A stretch of DNA of 64,000 nt from Brachionus manjavacas (Eukaryota > Rotifera > Eurotatoria > Ploima > Brachionidae), in NCBI GenBank assembly GCA_019054805.1, contig JAHQIY010000035.1:186001-250000 (forward strand), given 5' to 3'. Below the pieces are notes generated by a model. The model did not search any database and was not told the DNA's origin. It worked only from the letters and a program-made list of their open reading frames with translations. Of the stretch, positions 21,885 through 32,078 are shown piece by piece. How positions within the stretch are numbered: position 1 is the first letter of the stretch; each line of letters opens with the position of its first letter. Position numbers and translations under genes: made by a program.

Positions 21885-23061
21885 AAATGGATTTGTCAAG
21901 AAAAAGTCATGTACATCTAATCTTATGGAAACTCTAGATTTCATCTCAATGAGTCTAGACAAAAGTATTCCTGTTGATCTAATTCTGCTAGATTTTGCGA
22001 AAGCATTTGATACTGTTCCGCATAGACGACTAACAGCTAAATTGAAAGCGTATGACTTTGATGGTCTGAAACTAAAATGGATTGAAGCTTTCTTGAAAAA
22101 TAGAAGACAACGAGTTGTTCAAGGTGAAATTTTGTCGGATTGGGCTGAGATTTTTAGCGGTGTACCACAAGGGTCAGTAATTGGTCAACTATTGTTCGTT
22201 TTGTGTATCAATGATCTAAAAAAGGAATAGAGAATGTTGTCAAAATGTATGCAGATGATACAAAAATATTCTCGTAAACGGTATCAGATATAAGCGCCGT
22301 GAAACTTCAATCAGATTTAGATTTAGTTTTCAAGTGGACTCAAGATTGGCTTCTTCTCTTCAACACATCAAAATGTGTGGTTATGCATTACGGTCATAAA
22401 AACAAAGAATCCACTTATTTTATAAATGGTAAACAGTTATCAACGTCTGAAACCGAAAGAGATCTTTGAGTTATCTTCAATACAAATCTTAAATGGAAAA
22501 ATCAAAGGATAGGGGCTACAAACAAAGCAAATCAAATGTTGGGTCGCATCAGGAAATCATTCGCTCGTTTTGATTGTAAGTTATTTAGATCATTGTATTT
22601 AACTTTTGTTCGTCCTCTTTTGGAATTTGCTGTGCCTGTATGGTCTCCAATTCTTAAGTCGGACTGTGAGAATGTTGAAAGGATTCAACGCAGAGCTACG
22701 AAATTTGTTTCTTCAATTAGAAACAAACCGTATGAAAGCAGATTGAAGGCTTTGAACATTCCATATCTGGTGGAAAGAAGAAAAAGAGGTGATTTAATTC
22801 AATTATACAAGTTCATGCATGGAATAGAAATGGTTGAAAAAAGCAACAATTTTAATGTCACCAAAATCCAAGGAAGAGGTCACTGCTCCAAACATCACAA
22901 AGAAATTTCGAGGCTCCAAAGAGATAACTTTTTTTTTCAACAGAACCGCTAGCATATGGAACTCACTGCCAAATCAATTATTTGAAGCCTCTAATGTTAA
23001 CAGCTTAAAAGCAGGCATTGATTGCTGGATGAGCAGCAATCAATCACATCAGCTGTCATAG
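21885..23061 (+). pseudogene. CR1-like non-LTR reverse transcriptase, interrupted ORF
   Basis: Reading through several frameshifts and in-frame stops gives the reverse transcriptase domains in order: KKKSCTSNLMETLDFISMSL, DLILLDFAKAFDTVPHRRL, FSGVPQGSVIGQLLF, MYADDTKIFS (catalytic YADD), then the carboxyl blocks LEFAVPVWSP, IQRRATKF, VERRKRGDLIQLYKFMHG and SIWNSLPNQLF. The copy is 5'-truncated inside the reverse transcriptase. It belongs to the clade of 1-423 and ends in (ACT)n at 23106-23121. Confidence 0.9.
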
Positions 23062-23105
23062 TGTGCATTATCAGCACACTCGCTGGCTAGCCAGCTACAG
23101 TCAAA

Positions 23106-23121
23106 ACTACTACTACTACTA
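23106..23121 (+). repeat. (ACT)n tail of the CR1-like element
   Basis: Five ACT triplets follow a CTGGCTAGCCAG hairpin about 45 bases after the stop codon, matching the 3' end of the copy at the start of the window. Confidence 0.85.
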
Positions 23122-23774
23122 TTTTGTCCAAATCTGATCATCAAGCTTGAGTCAACTATGAGAAAACGTCACAATTTAAGTTCATTCCTCACAATCTTAG
23201 AGAACTAAAATACTAAATAGCTTTTCTTTTTTTTTCCTTATTCACTACTTGTGAAGCATAGGGTCATTACTTTTGATTTTCACTCAAGTCGAACTAAATA
23301 GCTTAATTAGAACTAAAATAAAATAAAATAAAAATGAATAAAATTTTGTCAGTGCAAAATTATTAAATAGTCATCTCAATATATATATATATATTTGTCA
23401 GTCGTTTAGTTTTTTTGTCAGAATAATTAGTTTTTTATTGTCATCTTAAAAAAATTAAATTTGTCACCCCAAAAAATTTAAGCCAAAATCAAATAAAAGT
23501 AAAATCTAACAAAAAAAGGAATCAAAAGAACAAAGAGGAAGATTTAAAGAAACTAATTAATAAAAAAATTTTTATTAAATTAATTAATTGATTTGAAATT
23601 TTATTTTGATTTTTTTTAATTATAAAAATTAGTCTAATAAAGTTAATAAATTAATAAATAATTTTTTTTTTGTACTAGAGGAAAAACCTTCAGCCTGGTG
23701 GATTTGTATGTGAGTTTTAGCGGAGTTATTTAGCTTTATTTTTAATTTAATTTATTTTAATTTTATATTTTTAT

Positions 23775-24000
23775 TCTGATGAAGCATTAGCTCGGTACTG
23801 TTTTAGAGTAAAAAAAACCCAAGAGCAATATTTTTACTTTATTGCTAATGGTTTTTTTAAGTTACAACTTCTAGATATAAATAAGAGTTGTAAATCTAAA
23901 AATTTGCTGAATAATGCTTTTATATTCTGCTGAATAAATCTTTTGCTGAATAATGCTTTTATATTTGTTTATCTGTGTCGAGCTAAAGCTACGGCAGATT
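23775..24000. repeat. LTR 3' remnant flanked by two retroelement tail hairpins
   Basis: A plus-oriented tail hairpin (GAAGCATTAGCTCGGTAC, 23775-23800) precedes an LTR piece at 23845-23895 that matches 30388-30440 of the solo LTR, including its TATA region. A minus-oriented tail (GTCGAGCTAAAGCTACGGCA, 23975-24000) borders the simple repeat. A 29-bp word with TTTGCTGAATAATGCTTTTA is duplicated within this stretch. Confidence 0.55.
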
Positions 24001-24010
24001 AAAAAATAAA

Positions 24011-24041
<31 letters not shown>

Positions 24042-24095
24042 TAAAAATAAAAATAAAATAAAAATAAAATAAAAATAAAATAAAAATAAAATAAA

Positions 24096-24126
<31 letters not shown>

Positions 24127-24174
24127 TAAAAATAAAATAAAAATAAAATAAAAATAAAATAAAAATAAAATAAA

Positions 24175-24205
<31 letters not shown>

Positions 24206-24401
24206 TAAAAATAAAAATAAAATAAAAATAAAATAAAAATAAAATAAAAATAAAATAAAATAAAAATAAAATAAAATAAAAATAAAATAAAATAAAAATA
24301 AAATAAAATAAAAATAAAAATAAAATAAAAATAAAATAAAAATAAAATAAAAATAAAATAAAAATAAAATAAAAATAAAATAAAAATAAAATAAAAATAA
24401 A
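24001..24401. repeat. 400-bp simple repeat of TAAAA and TAAAAA units
   Basis: Pure alternation of AAAAT and AAAAAT units, with runs of six-base units separated by five/six alternations. It directly follows a minus-oriented retroelement tail and probably grew from that element's A-rich tail by slippage. Its translation on the minus strand is a meaningless F/Y/I/L polymer. Confidence 0.97.
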
Positions 24402-24497
24402 CAAGTCGAAAGGATAATTTTTCAATTTTTATTTAAGAAAATCAAAAAAGTTAATAAAATCAAAATAAGAATAAATTTTCGGTAACAAGAAAATAGA

Positions 24498-24710
24498 GTG
24501 ATTAAGCTTTTATGGTTGATAAAATATGCACAGTTATTTGATAGAAGTTTGAAGGGTACCATTTGGAGTTGGCAATTTTTTGACATCTTTCCTGAAAAGT
24601 TTGTAAAATATATTGGAAAAGCAATTGACTATTTGAAAGGTGAAAAAAAATATAAGGTTTGTTCTAAGAACATGTTCTTAATTGACTTAATTGTTAAAAT
24701 ATTAATTTAG
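24498..24710 (+). CDS. Hypothetical ORF, possible exon
   Basis: The 70-aa reading frame contains a non-repetitive stretch DRSLKGTIWSWQFFDIFPEK followed by FVKYIGKAIDYLKG, better in composition than random AT-rich ORFs nearby. I recognise no family and cannot place splice sites with confidence. It lies about 1.2 kb upstream of the cysteine-rich exon on the same strand, but no link is shown. Confidence 0.25.
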   Translation: MIKLLWLIKYAQLFDRSLKGTIWSWQFFDIFPEKFVKYIGKAIDYLKGEKKYKVCSKNMFLIDLIVKILI

Positions 24711-25909
24711 TTTTTACTAGCTTTACAATTATGCCCATTTTAAAAATATTTTTCAAAAATTAATCAAATTAAATTCGCTATTTTTTAAATTAACTCCAAT
24801 TAATCAAAAGACTAATTTGAATTGAAAAAGACAGTTAATTTGTCTCTTGAATTTATTTGAGAGGCAAAACTTAAACTGCGCCAAAACTCATATACAACTT
24901 TTAACAGGGCGAAATTTTTTTTCCAAAGTACAACCATTGTGAAAAAATTTTTTTTTTTAAATTTTATTTATTAATCTATTAACTTTATTAAGCTAATTAT
25001 TATAATTTAAAAAATATCAAAATGATATTTCAAATCAATAAATTAATTTTAAAAAATTCCATATTAATTATGAAAATTATCTTTTCCCATCATAGCATCT
25101 GATTTCAGTGAATACTTGATTCAATTTAAATATTGTGAAATCTCGTATGGTGGGCCCAAAGCAAAGTTTAGGAAGTTCGGCAAGCTTGGAGTTTTATTTT
25201 TATTTTGAATTTTAATACTCTAAAAATATAAATATTTAAATAAGGGAAAATTCAAATCAATTTATTTATTATAATCTAATTTCTAAAGAAAAAGCGTCCG
25301 GAAAGCTTTAAAGAATCTTTAAAAAGTCTTTATAATTTTTTTGACTGAGTGCTTGAATTTGATGAATATAATTCCTTAAGGTTTTTCACAATAAAGCAAA
25401 GTAGCTAAGAAAATTAAACATTAGATAAGAATTAAGACTTTAAAACTTAATTTATAGCTTTAACTGATAAAATAAACTAATTTAAAAGCTTTAAAATAAA
25501 TTTAATGAAATTCGAAGTTTATTCAAAAATAAATTATTTGCTTACTAATTCTTTAGAATTAAAAAAAAACCTTCTTTTTTAAGCTCAAATGTAAATCTTT
25601 AAATTTTAAAAATTCAAAAAATAGTCCCAAATTTTTATTACAACTATTTTGACAAAAAACTCTTAGCTGTTTTTGAAATTTCGAAATTAATTACGAATCA
25701 AAGCTTATATTTTGTTTTTTAATAAAACCTAAGATAAGATAACTTTAAATTTTAAACAAAATTAGTATGCTAGCTATTTTTTAGTTTAAAAAATATAATT
25801 TAAAAATGATAAATAAAAAAATTTCAATTATTTTGACTGTGATTTTTGGTAATATTAGCTAAAATTTAACTTTAAAATAGTACTTCAACAAATTAAAGAT
25901 AGCTTTCAG
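24711..25909. other. AT-rich region before the cysteine-rich exon
   Basis: No recognisable coding or repeat content. An upstream exon with a signal peptide for the CX3C gene might be hidden here, but none could be identified by eye. Confidence 0.4.
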
Positions 25910-26294
25910 TGTAGTAGAGAAGCTGAATGCTGAAGGAGAACAGTGTCAAAACGATTGTGGCTTAGTTTGTGGGCCAATTTCAGGATTTTTTCAGTGCAGT
26001 GATGCATGTTTGGCCTATTGCAATGCAAATGAAGAGAAATTTTCCGAAGAAAATTTTAAATGTTCACTTTTATGTGAAAATTTGAATTTTGAAAAAGACT
26101 TGTGTAACAATCTATGCAGAAAAGAAGACTTTTTGCTTAGTAAAAATAAGCTTTCATCAAATATTTCACATGATAAAAGAAATTATGGTGAAGGATGCCA
26201 AGGAAATGGAAGAGAAATCTGCTATAAACTTTGTAGACTCGAACACGAAGCAAGTATCGAGAAATGTCTGGAAATATGTTGTTTAAATAAGTAG
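25910..26294 (+). CDS. Cysteine-rich protein exon with repeated CX3C pairs
   Basis: An acceptor TTTCAG at 25904-25909 opens a frame running to a stop at 26292-26294, about 127 codons. Cysteines come as CX3C motifs in pairs: CQNDC and CSDAC; CSLLC-x9-CNNLC; CYKLC-x10-CLEIC. This CX3C-x(n)-CX3C spacing is that of disulfide-linked helical hairpins (alpha-hairpinin-like folds), here apparently three modules in tandem. No transmembrane segment is visible in this exon. A signal peptide would have to lie in an upstream exon. I recognise no orthologue; secretion is inferred from cysteine content. Confidence 0.55.
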
Positions 26295-26577
26295 TAAAGT
26301 TTTAAATTGTTGAAAGTGGAAACAAATCGAAAAAATTTTAATAAAAAACATTTTTTTTTTTTTCCAAAAACCACTTAAAAAAAATATCACTAATAATTTT
26401 TACTTTACATTTTTTTATGTAGAAATTTTCCATTATGTGCGCTTCGAAAGCTTCTCTGGGAAATTTAAATTGCATTTCAAATGATCATCTAGAGGTATCT
26501 ATAAGTTTTGACGCTGAGGAAAAAGAGGGTCAAAAAACTTATTTTTAAAAATTTTCAAAATAATTATAAAGTTATTT

Positions 26578-27032
26578 CTGGTCTATTGCATTATGTGATC
26601 ACTGGTTCACATAAAAGGTGAACCAAAAATATGTGTACAAAAAAAATTATTTCGAAAATCAAAATTTATCTTTTAATTTTATTGAATTATAGGTGAGCCA
26701 AATAAAAAATAGGTGAGCCAAAAAAAAATTTATTGTAATTTTAATATTTTTAGTGCGAAAGTTTTGCATTTTTTTTAAAATAAGATGACTATTTATTAAA
26801 GCTAAAATTTTGAAAAATCAAATTTTTATTTACTTTGTCATAATTTTTTTGGTAAGTATCATTTTAGGTGAACACAATTTAATTTAGGTGATCATTTTGA
26901 AAAAAATTTTAATTAATTAGCGCACATATTTTTGGTTCACCTAATAAGTGAACACAACCGATCACCTATTTAGGTCGGGTAAGTTGGTTCACCTTTTATG
27001 TGAATCAGTGATCACATAACGCAATAGACCAG
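26578..27032. mobile_element. 455-bp MITE with about 50-bp terminal inverted repeats
   Basis: The ends CTGGTCTATTGC...TTATGTGATCACTG...TTCACATAAAAGGTGAACCAA (left) and its reverse complement (right) match with only a few differences. Inside, AGGTGAACC/AGGTGAGCC and GGTTCACC words recur many times in both orientations. No coding capacity. No convincing target duplication was found. Confidence 0.85.
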
Positions 27033-27779
27033 TGATTTCATTTTACGTAATTTATTCTGGCCTGAATTAAATAAAGATAGATGGGCTTTTTAACTATTTC
27101 GAAATATTAATTTCTTTAATCTGTTTTACTTTTGTTGAAACAGTAAAATTAAATTTTTTAATTTTTTTAATTTGATTAAATTAAGCTTTTTAACTTTGAG
27201 GATGAAGCAATATGAAGCAAAATTTGTTTCACTAAATTAAAAATATAAAAATTTATTTTAATTCATAAGGAATTGTTGATTATTGATTAAGATATCTTTA
27301 TTTTGCGATGTCTTTTCTGTATGATTTTTTCTAATTGGAAATTTCAATGAAATTTTCTATTTAATTTATTCAAATATTAAAATTTATTTAGTAATTTTTA
27401 AATTAACATAGGATTAAAAAGAATAATCAGTTTATTGGTAATTTTTATTTTACACTTACAGAAAATCAAATATTCCAAATATTCCAAAATCCATATCTGG
27501 AAAATTCAAATTACAACTTTTATTGATCGTAAATTATTTTAATATAATTTTTTTCCGAAATAGATAACTAGTTAAATTTCTGATATGTAAAAATCACATA
27601 TATTCCCCAATGTCATTACATCATTTTAATCTTTAGATTCGTTCTGACGCAGTCAGCAATGGTTTTTCAGAGTTCTTATTTCTTTGCTGGGGGACAATCA
27701 AAATATCGAGAAAAAAATAAAGAATTTTATTAAACGTAGAATATTTTTTTTTAATAAATATTTTTATTTAAATTTAAAT
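27033..27779. other. AT-rich region, nothing recognised
   Basis: No feature supported. Confidence 0.5.
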
Positions 27780-28105
27780 TTAAAAAGGCTTCGAGCTAGC
27801 ATACGAAGTGAAGCTCCTTCTGCCCAGTAAAAATAATAAAAAAAAAAAGAACAATCATATTTTAAATTACATCATTAAAGATTATAATAATATACAAAAC
27901 TTTTTCATATTTTGTTTTTATTCTTAATTTTTTCTTTTTTCATTCCATCAATATGTATTGCCATTTAAAAACTAAAAAATTAGAAAATAAAAGACAAATA
28001 GTAAAGAAAAAAAGAAAAAAAAGATAAAATAAACACTATGATATAATTTAAGTAAATTCAGGCTAATAAATAACTACTTCTTTTTATATTTTTACCAACG
28101 ACATT
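27780..28105 (-). repeat. Dispersed about 330-bp repeat, copy 2
   Basis: Matches 4244-4575 along its length, including the TTCGAGCTAG...GAAGCTCCTTCTGCCCAGTAAAAATAA end with its GAGCT/AGCTC hairpin and an ACTATGATATAATTTAA landmark. It probably represents the 3' untranslated region of a retroelement lying on the minus strand. Confidence 0.65.
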
Positions 28106-29297
28106 AGATTTTGAATCCTGTTCTCATTTCAGATCTTAAAAAAAGCTAAAAAATATCGAATCAATAAATATAGAAAAAAATTGTTAATTAAATTGTTCAA
28201 TTATTCTATATATTAGCGAATCCCTCAATATGTAAATTAATTGTTAAAGTGTCATATGAAGAAACAACTCCTTTGATTTTTTCGTTTTTCTCAACAAGCG
28301 ATCGGAGTATTAGCATTCATTCTAAAATTCAATAAAATAAGCAAGATGTTTTTTGTTTTCTATATTTTTTTTTTTTGTTAAATCACCTACTTTGCTAGTT
28401 TAAATGAATAAGATCTCCTTATTGTTTCTCTACTTACCTTAACATTTTTAAATTTAGAATAAAAGCCATAGGCTTACTTCTGAGGGATTTTTTCTTATTT
28501 ATTAATAAACTATTCTGGTCACTATAAGTGAGCCATTTTGGTCTCCCAAGCATTCCTGATTCCTCTGAGGTTCACCTATTATTTTTTGTTTTATCTTTTA
28601 GGAGACCAATTATCTGACAGCTGAATTCATTTTTTATTCAATTTTTCACCTGACTGTAAACTTTACACTAAAGAGAGTTATTTTTATTAAAAGTCAATTT
28701 TTATTTTAAAAATTTTTATGAAAAAATTAAATTATTTGATTATCATCTATTTCTATAGCTTCTTACTTTTAATGGGTTAAATTTATGAATACTTGGTAAG
28801 GTACTCGCTAAATTCCATGGCGCAAAGGAATCCTTCCTCAGTTAACTTCCCATGGTCTATAGATTTGCCTGGTAAGCAGTCAAAAGTAACTAATCTAGTG
28901 AAGAAGTTTATAAAATTTTCAAATAAAATTGAATCTTATTTCAGGTCCGAAAATTCATAAATTTGGTTTTATATGATAAATTCGCTTTTTGAGATCATAA
29001 TTCAGATTTGCCTGGTTGGGAATTCTATCGAAAAAAGCTTTATAGCTGATCTTCCTTTACATTCTTCAAGTTTTTACATTTGCCTGGATAGGAGTTCTAT
29101 AAAGGAACATTCATTAGTTATCCTTTTAGCTGCTTTTTCTTTTTGAAAGTGTACTAAAACATATCATACTGAGCTGTAACCTTGTTGCGGTATTCTTTTA
29201 AAGTTCACGAAATTCAAAACTTTAGTGCTATCTGAATTTCACATTTTTGACTCAAAATTCGTAATCTACGCCCTCAAAAACCCCAAAAAAAAATTTT
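28106..29297. other. AT-rich region with a thrice-repeated TTTGCCTGG word
   Basis: TTTGCCTGG(T/A) recurs near 28865, 29008 and 29091, each in a similar local context with an ATTCTAT or GTTCTAT word downstream, suggesting a decayed low-copy repeat. No gene is seen. Confidence 0.35.
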
Positions 29298-29482
29298 TAC
29301 ACCCAGGGTTCCAGAAATAGCAAACCCTTTAAAAAGTTGTTGTTCTTTAAGACTCAAAATCTCAAAGATAAAACTTAAATATACTAAAAAAGTATATATA
29401 ACTCTGAAAGAGGATAAAATAGATTTTCCTTAAAAATATGCTTTTAGGACTTGACCGTATGTGGCACCACTATTGTAACCTA

Positions 29483-29671
29483 CTAAACACGGCCAAAATC
29501 GTCGATTAATTTTTTTGAAAGCTCAGAACCCAAATACTTTTCTTTTGCTTCGGCTAAAAGCTCCATCATTCTTGGAAATGTCTGATTTATTCTTGCTCTA
29601 ATATGCTGTTTTAAATAACACCAAAGACCTTCTATAGGATTATTCAGATTCGGATGAAGTAAAAAAATCAT
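29483..29671 (-). pseudogene. Tc1-type transposase carboxyl end (DDE box)
   Basis: The frame reads HPNLNNPIEGLWCYLKQHIR, corresponding to the PDLNPIExxWxxLK box holding the third catalytic acid of Tc1/IS630-family transposases. The two earlier catalytic aspartates are not present, so this is an internally deleted relic. Confidence 0.75.
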
Positions 29672-30218
29672 GGTAATTATTATTTATATCGGGTTCAACG
29701 TCTATTTCCATGTGATCATCTTCATTTTCTTCCTCTTCAATAAATTTTTTTTGGCCGAAAACCCCAAGGTTACTAACGCGAGATTGATTATATTTTAATT
29801 TTTTAGGCATTTTTCACTAAATTTTATTTATACTAAGATAAGTTTTTAGTAAAATTTTGAAAAAATATCAAAAGAATATTAATATACAAATTTGTTAATA
29901 ATCACATGATTTGAAGACATATTTTAAGAAAAATAAAGCAATAAAATAAAAAGTAAAACCATAGAATTGTTCAGAATTTTGTTTAGATTTAAAAAAAAAA
30001 AAAAAGTGGGCTCATAATTGATCCCTCGGAGGAGATACGATTTAGACCAGAAAAAATACATTTTTTTCCTTTTTCTAGCCAACAAAAACCACCACACCCT
30101 TTTTTTTTTCTAATTTACATTAGCATGTAGAGAATTTTATGCTCTTTCAGAATATATATACTTTTTTAGTATATTTAAGCTTTATCTTTGAGATTTTGAA
30201 TCTTAAAGAACAACAACT

Positions 30219-30584
30219 TGTTACGGTGTGAAAATAACCGTTTCAACTATTTAAATTAACCTTGTCAATATTCACAACTTATCTAGATTTTATCTTTATG
30301 CTTTTATGAATCATTAATCATATGTCATAAATCTTTATGACCGATTTAATTCACAACTTATCTTTATTTAGATCCTTTATGATTAATGATCTTTTTTAAG
30401 TTACAACTACTGAATATAAATAGAAGTTGTAATTCTTAAAAAGAGGGGGCTTCTTAACTTGTATTTTTCCTATTTACTTTAAATTAATAATAAACGTTTA
30501 TTCAACTCAATTTTGTTCTTTGTCTTCACTCTATCTCCTCTAAAGTTAACCGAAGGTATTCAGGCCAAATCCCCTAGACTAACA
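30219..30584 (+). mobile_element. Solo LTR (366 bp) with 4-bp target duplication AACT
   Basis: The segment starts TGTTA and ends TAACA, a perfect 5-bp inverted terminus with canonical TG...CA. AACT flanks it at 30215-30218 and 30585-30588. Removing it restores the Tc1 inverted repeat exactly (ACAACTTTTTAAAG). Internal signals fit an LTR: a TATAAATAG at about 30414-30423 and AATAAA at 30489-30494. A 4-bp duplication suits Ty3/gypsy or Bel/Pao elements; orientation is inferred from these signals. Confidence 0.9.
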
Positions 30585-30627
30585 AACTTTTTAAAGGGTT
30601 TGCTATTTCTGGAACCCTGGGTGTAAA

Positions 30628-30667
<40 letters not shown>

Positions 30668-30676
30668 AAATAAAAT

Positions 30677-31855
30677 TCAAGCAAATTTCTCCTTTTCTTC
30701 GACTAGACGCTCTTCAGCCAAAGCGGCCAAACAATTGCTCATTTCAACATGCATTTTTTTGACAATCATCAATTGGTCATCTAACATTTTGCAAGTGTTC
30801 AAAAAACTCTTCAGCCAAGTCAAATTGGTGCAAAGTTTTCGTGGCCAAATTAAATCGTTTGAATGCGATAGGTTTTCGTAGTAGCTTTTGACCATTTGAG
30901 CAAAATTTTTGCCCACAAATTGGTTCTCTGTATTCTGCTCAAAGTATTTGGACAATTCGCCCACTTGCTTTTTCAAAATGTTCTCCTTTTTTTCGCGTAT
31001 GCGCCGAGTTTTTTCTTCTTCCAGCTGGCGCTGATGAACCACTTGGGCCTCACTGATGTTCATTATGATCAAACCAATAAATATATTGGCAAATATAAAG
31101 TTGCCTATGAAAACAAAAAATATGGTGAAAATTCTCGATCCGGTGAAGCTGTCAATATTTTTTTGAATTTCTGGCCACTCGTCACCACAAATGTAGCGAA
31201 ACAAAGTCCACATGCAATTTTTCAACGAAGACCATTCCTCTCGCGGAAACAGTGAGTTGGCAATGACGGAAAAAATGAACATTATGAGCAGAGTGACAAT
31301 AATGACGTTTAGCACAGAATTTGAGAGTGTTTTGATCAGGGCGCTCAGAATCACTTGCAAGCCTTGAACAAAAGAAACTGCCTTGAGTGTGCGAAAGGCT
31401 TTGAGCGATTTTATGGCTTTGTAAAATGAGGACGAATTGTTTATGAGGTTGAAACTTTTCCATGCTATGTCAAAATAAATAATCAATAAAATAAACATGT
31501 CGAACCAATTCCAGGCATTTTTAAAATAGGACGCCTTCATCACAAACAACTTAGCGACAAATTCAAAGTGATAGATAATGTTGAAAGTGTGATCTAGGAA
31601 GAGAAGAATGAAAGGCTTTTGTTCAACAGTGTAAAGAGTTTCTAGTCCCATGCAAACCGAATTGAGAACTACTACAATCATTATGCATACTGTGAAGTAT
31701 TTGCTTTCTAGAAATTTTCTAAAATGTTCTCTCAAGTACAATAAGGCTTTTTTGGACTTTTTCGAAGCATCTTTGAACTCTCTTCTTTCGCCTATCAGGC
31801 TATACAATGCAAATTGATTGTTTATCTTGGATGTTTGCGAATTTGTTGAGTTCAT
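30677..31855 (-). CDS. CATSPER3: CatSper3-like sperm cation channel subunit, single exon
   Basis: This is a six-transmembrane voltage-gated-like pore subunit; CatSper channels carry Ca2+ in the sperm tail as a heterotetramer. The 392-aa ORF (human CATSPER3 is about 398) shows S1 about 53-72, S2 82-103, S3 115-132, S4 145-165 with K149, K152, R155 and K158, S5 179-201, a pore loop 212-230 and S6 241-266. An E/K/R-rich helix follows (268-305). S6 ends in FANIFIGLIIM, and the tail has an ENLSHSNDLIWP block like the CatSper3 NFKKTLSHTDP region. The filter reads CGDEW where the family usually has T-x-D-x-W, so the Thr is Cys here. There is no intron. Partner subunits are not in this window. Confidence 0.88.
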   Translation of the reverse strand: MNSTNSQTSKINNQFALYSLIGERREFKDASKKSKKALLYLREHFRKFLESKYFTVCIMIVVVLNSVCMGLETLYTVEQKPFILLFLDHTFNIIYHFEFVAKLFVMKASYFKNAWNWFDMFILLIIYFDIAWKSFNLINNSSSFYKAIKSLKAFRTLKAVSFVQGLQVILSALIKTLSNSVLNVIIVTLLIMFIFSVIANSLFPREEWSSLKNCMWTLFRYICGDEWPEIQKNIDSFTGSRIFTIFFVFIGNFIFANIFIGLIIMNISEAQVVHQRQLEEEKTRRIREKKENILKKQVGELSKYFEQNTENQFVGKNFAQMVKSYYENLSHSNDLIWPRKLCTNLTWLKSFLNTCKMLDDQLMIVKKMHVEMSNCLAALAEERLVEEKEKFA

Positions 31856-32078
31856 TTTTTGTCACTGAAATAATCAATATTTTCCATTATAGTAAAATTA
31901 ATTGAGGCTTTTAGAATTTATTGAAATTGAAAAAAAAAAAGCTAAATAAAAATAAATAAGTTAGTATTAAAAAGTGAGCGCGTAAAAATGACTAGCTAAA
32001 TAAATGACTAAAAGTTGAAGAGAAAAAAAGAATTAAATTAGGCTCTTATTTAAACTATAAACAAGTATGCACAATTGC

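Larger units (their letters stand above)
29300..30623. mobile_element. Tc1/mariner-like DNA transposon with about 100-bp inverted repeats, interrupted by a solo LTR
   Basis: The ends read CACCCAGGGTTCCAGAAATA and its complement, each next to TA (29298-29299 and 30624-30625), the target expected for Tc1/mariner. The inverted repeats extend through 29402 on the left. On the right they run from 30153 with the LTR at 30219-30584 splitting them. Minus-strand coding contains an amino-terminal piece (MPKKLKYNQSRVSNLGVFG, about 29812) and a carboxyl piece with a NNPIEGLWCYLK box, so the middle of the transposase is deleted. Without the LTR the element would be about 954 bp. Confidence 0.85.

Noticed and set aside
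23871..24425. 184-codon minus-strand ORF of Phe, Tyr, Ile and Leu
   Set aside because: It is the translation of the TAAAA/TAAAAA simple repeat and has no protein character.
26089..26286. Alternative frame in the cysteine-rich exon
   Set aside because: The other frame carries the ordered CX3C pattern and a good acceptor; this one is a shadow.
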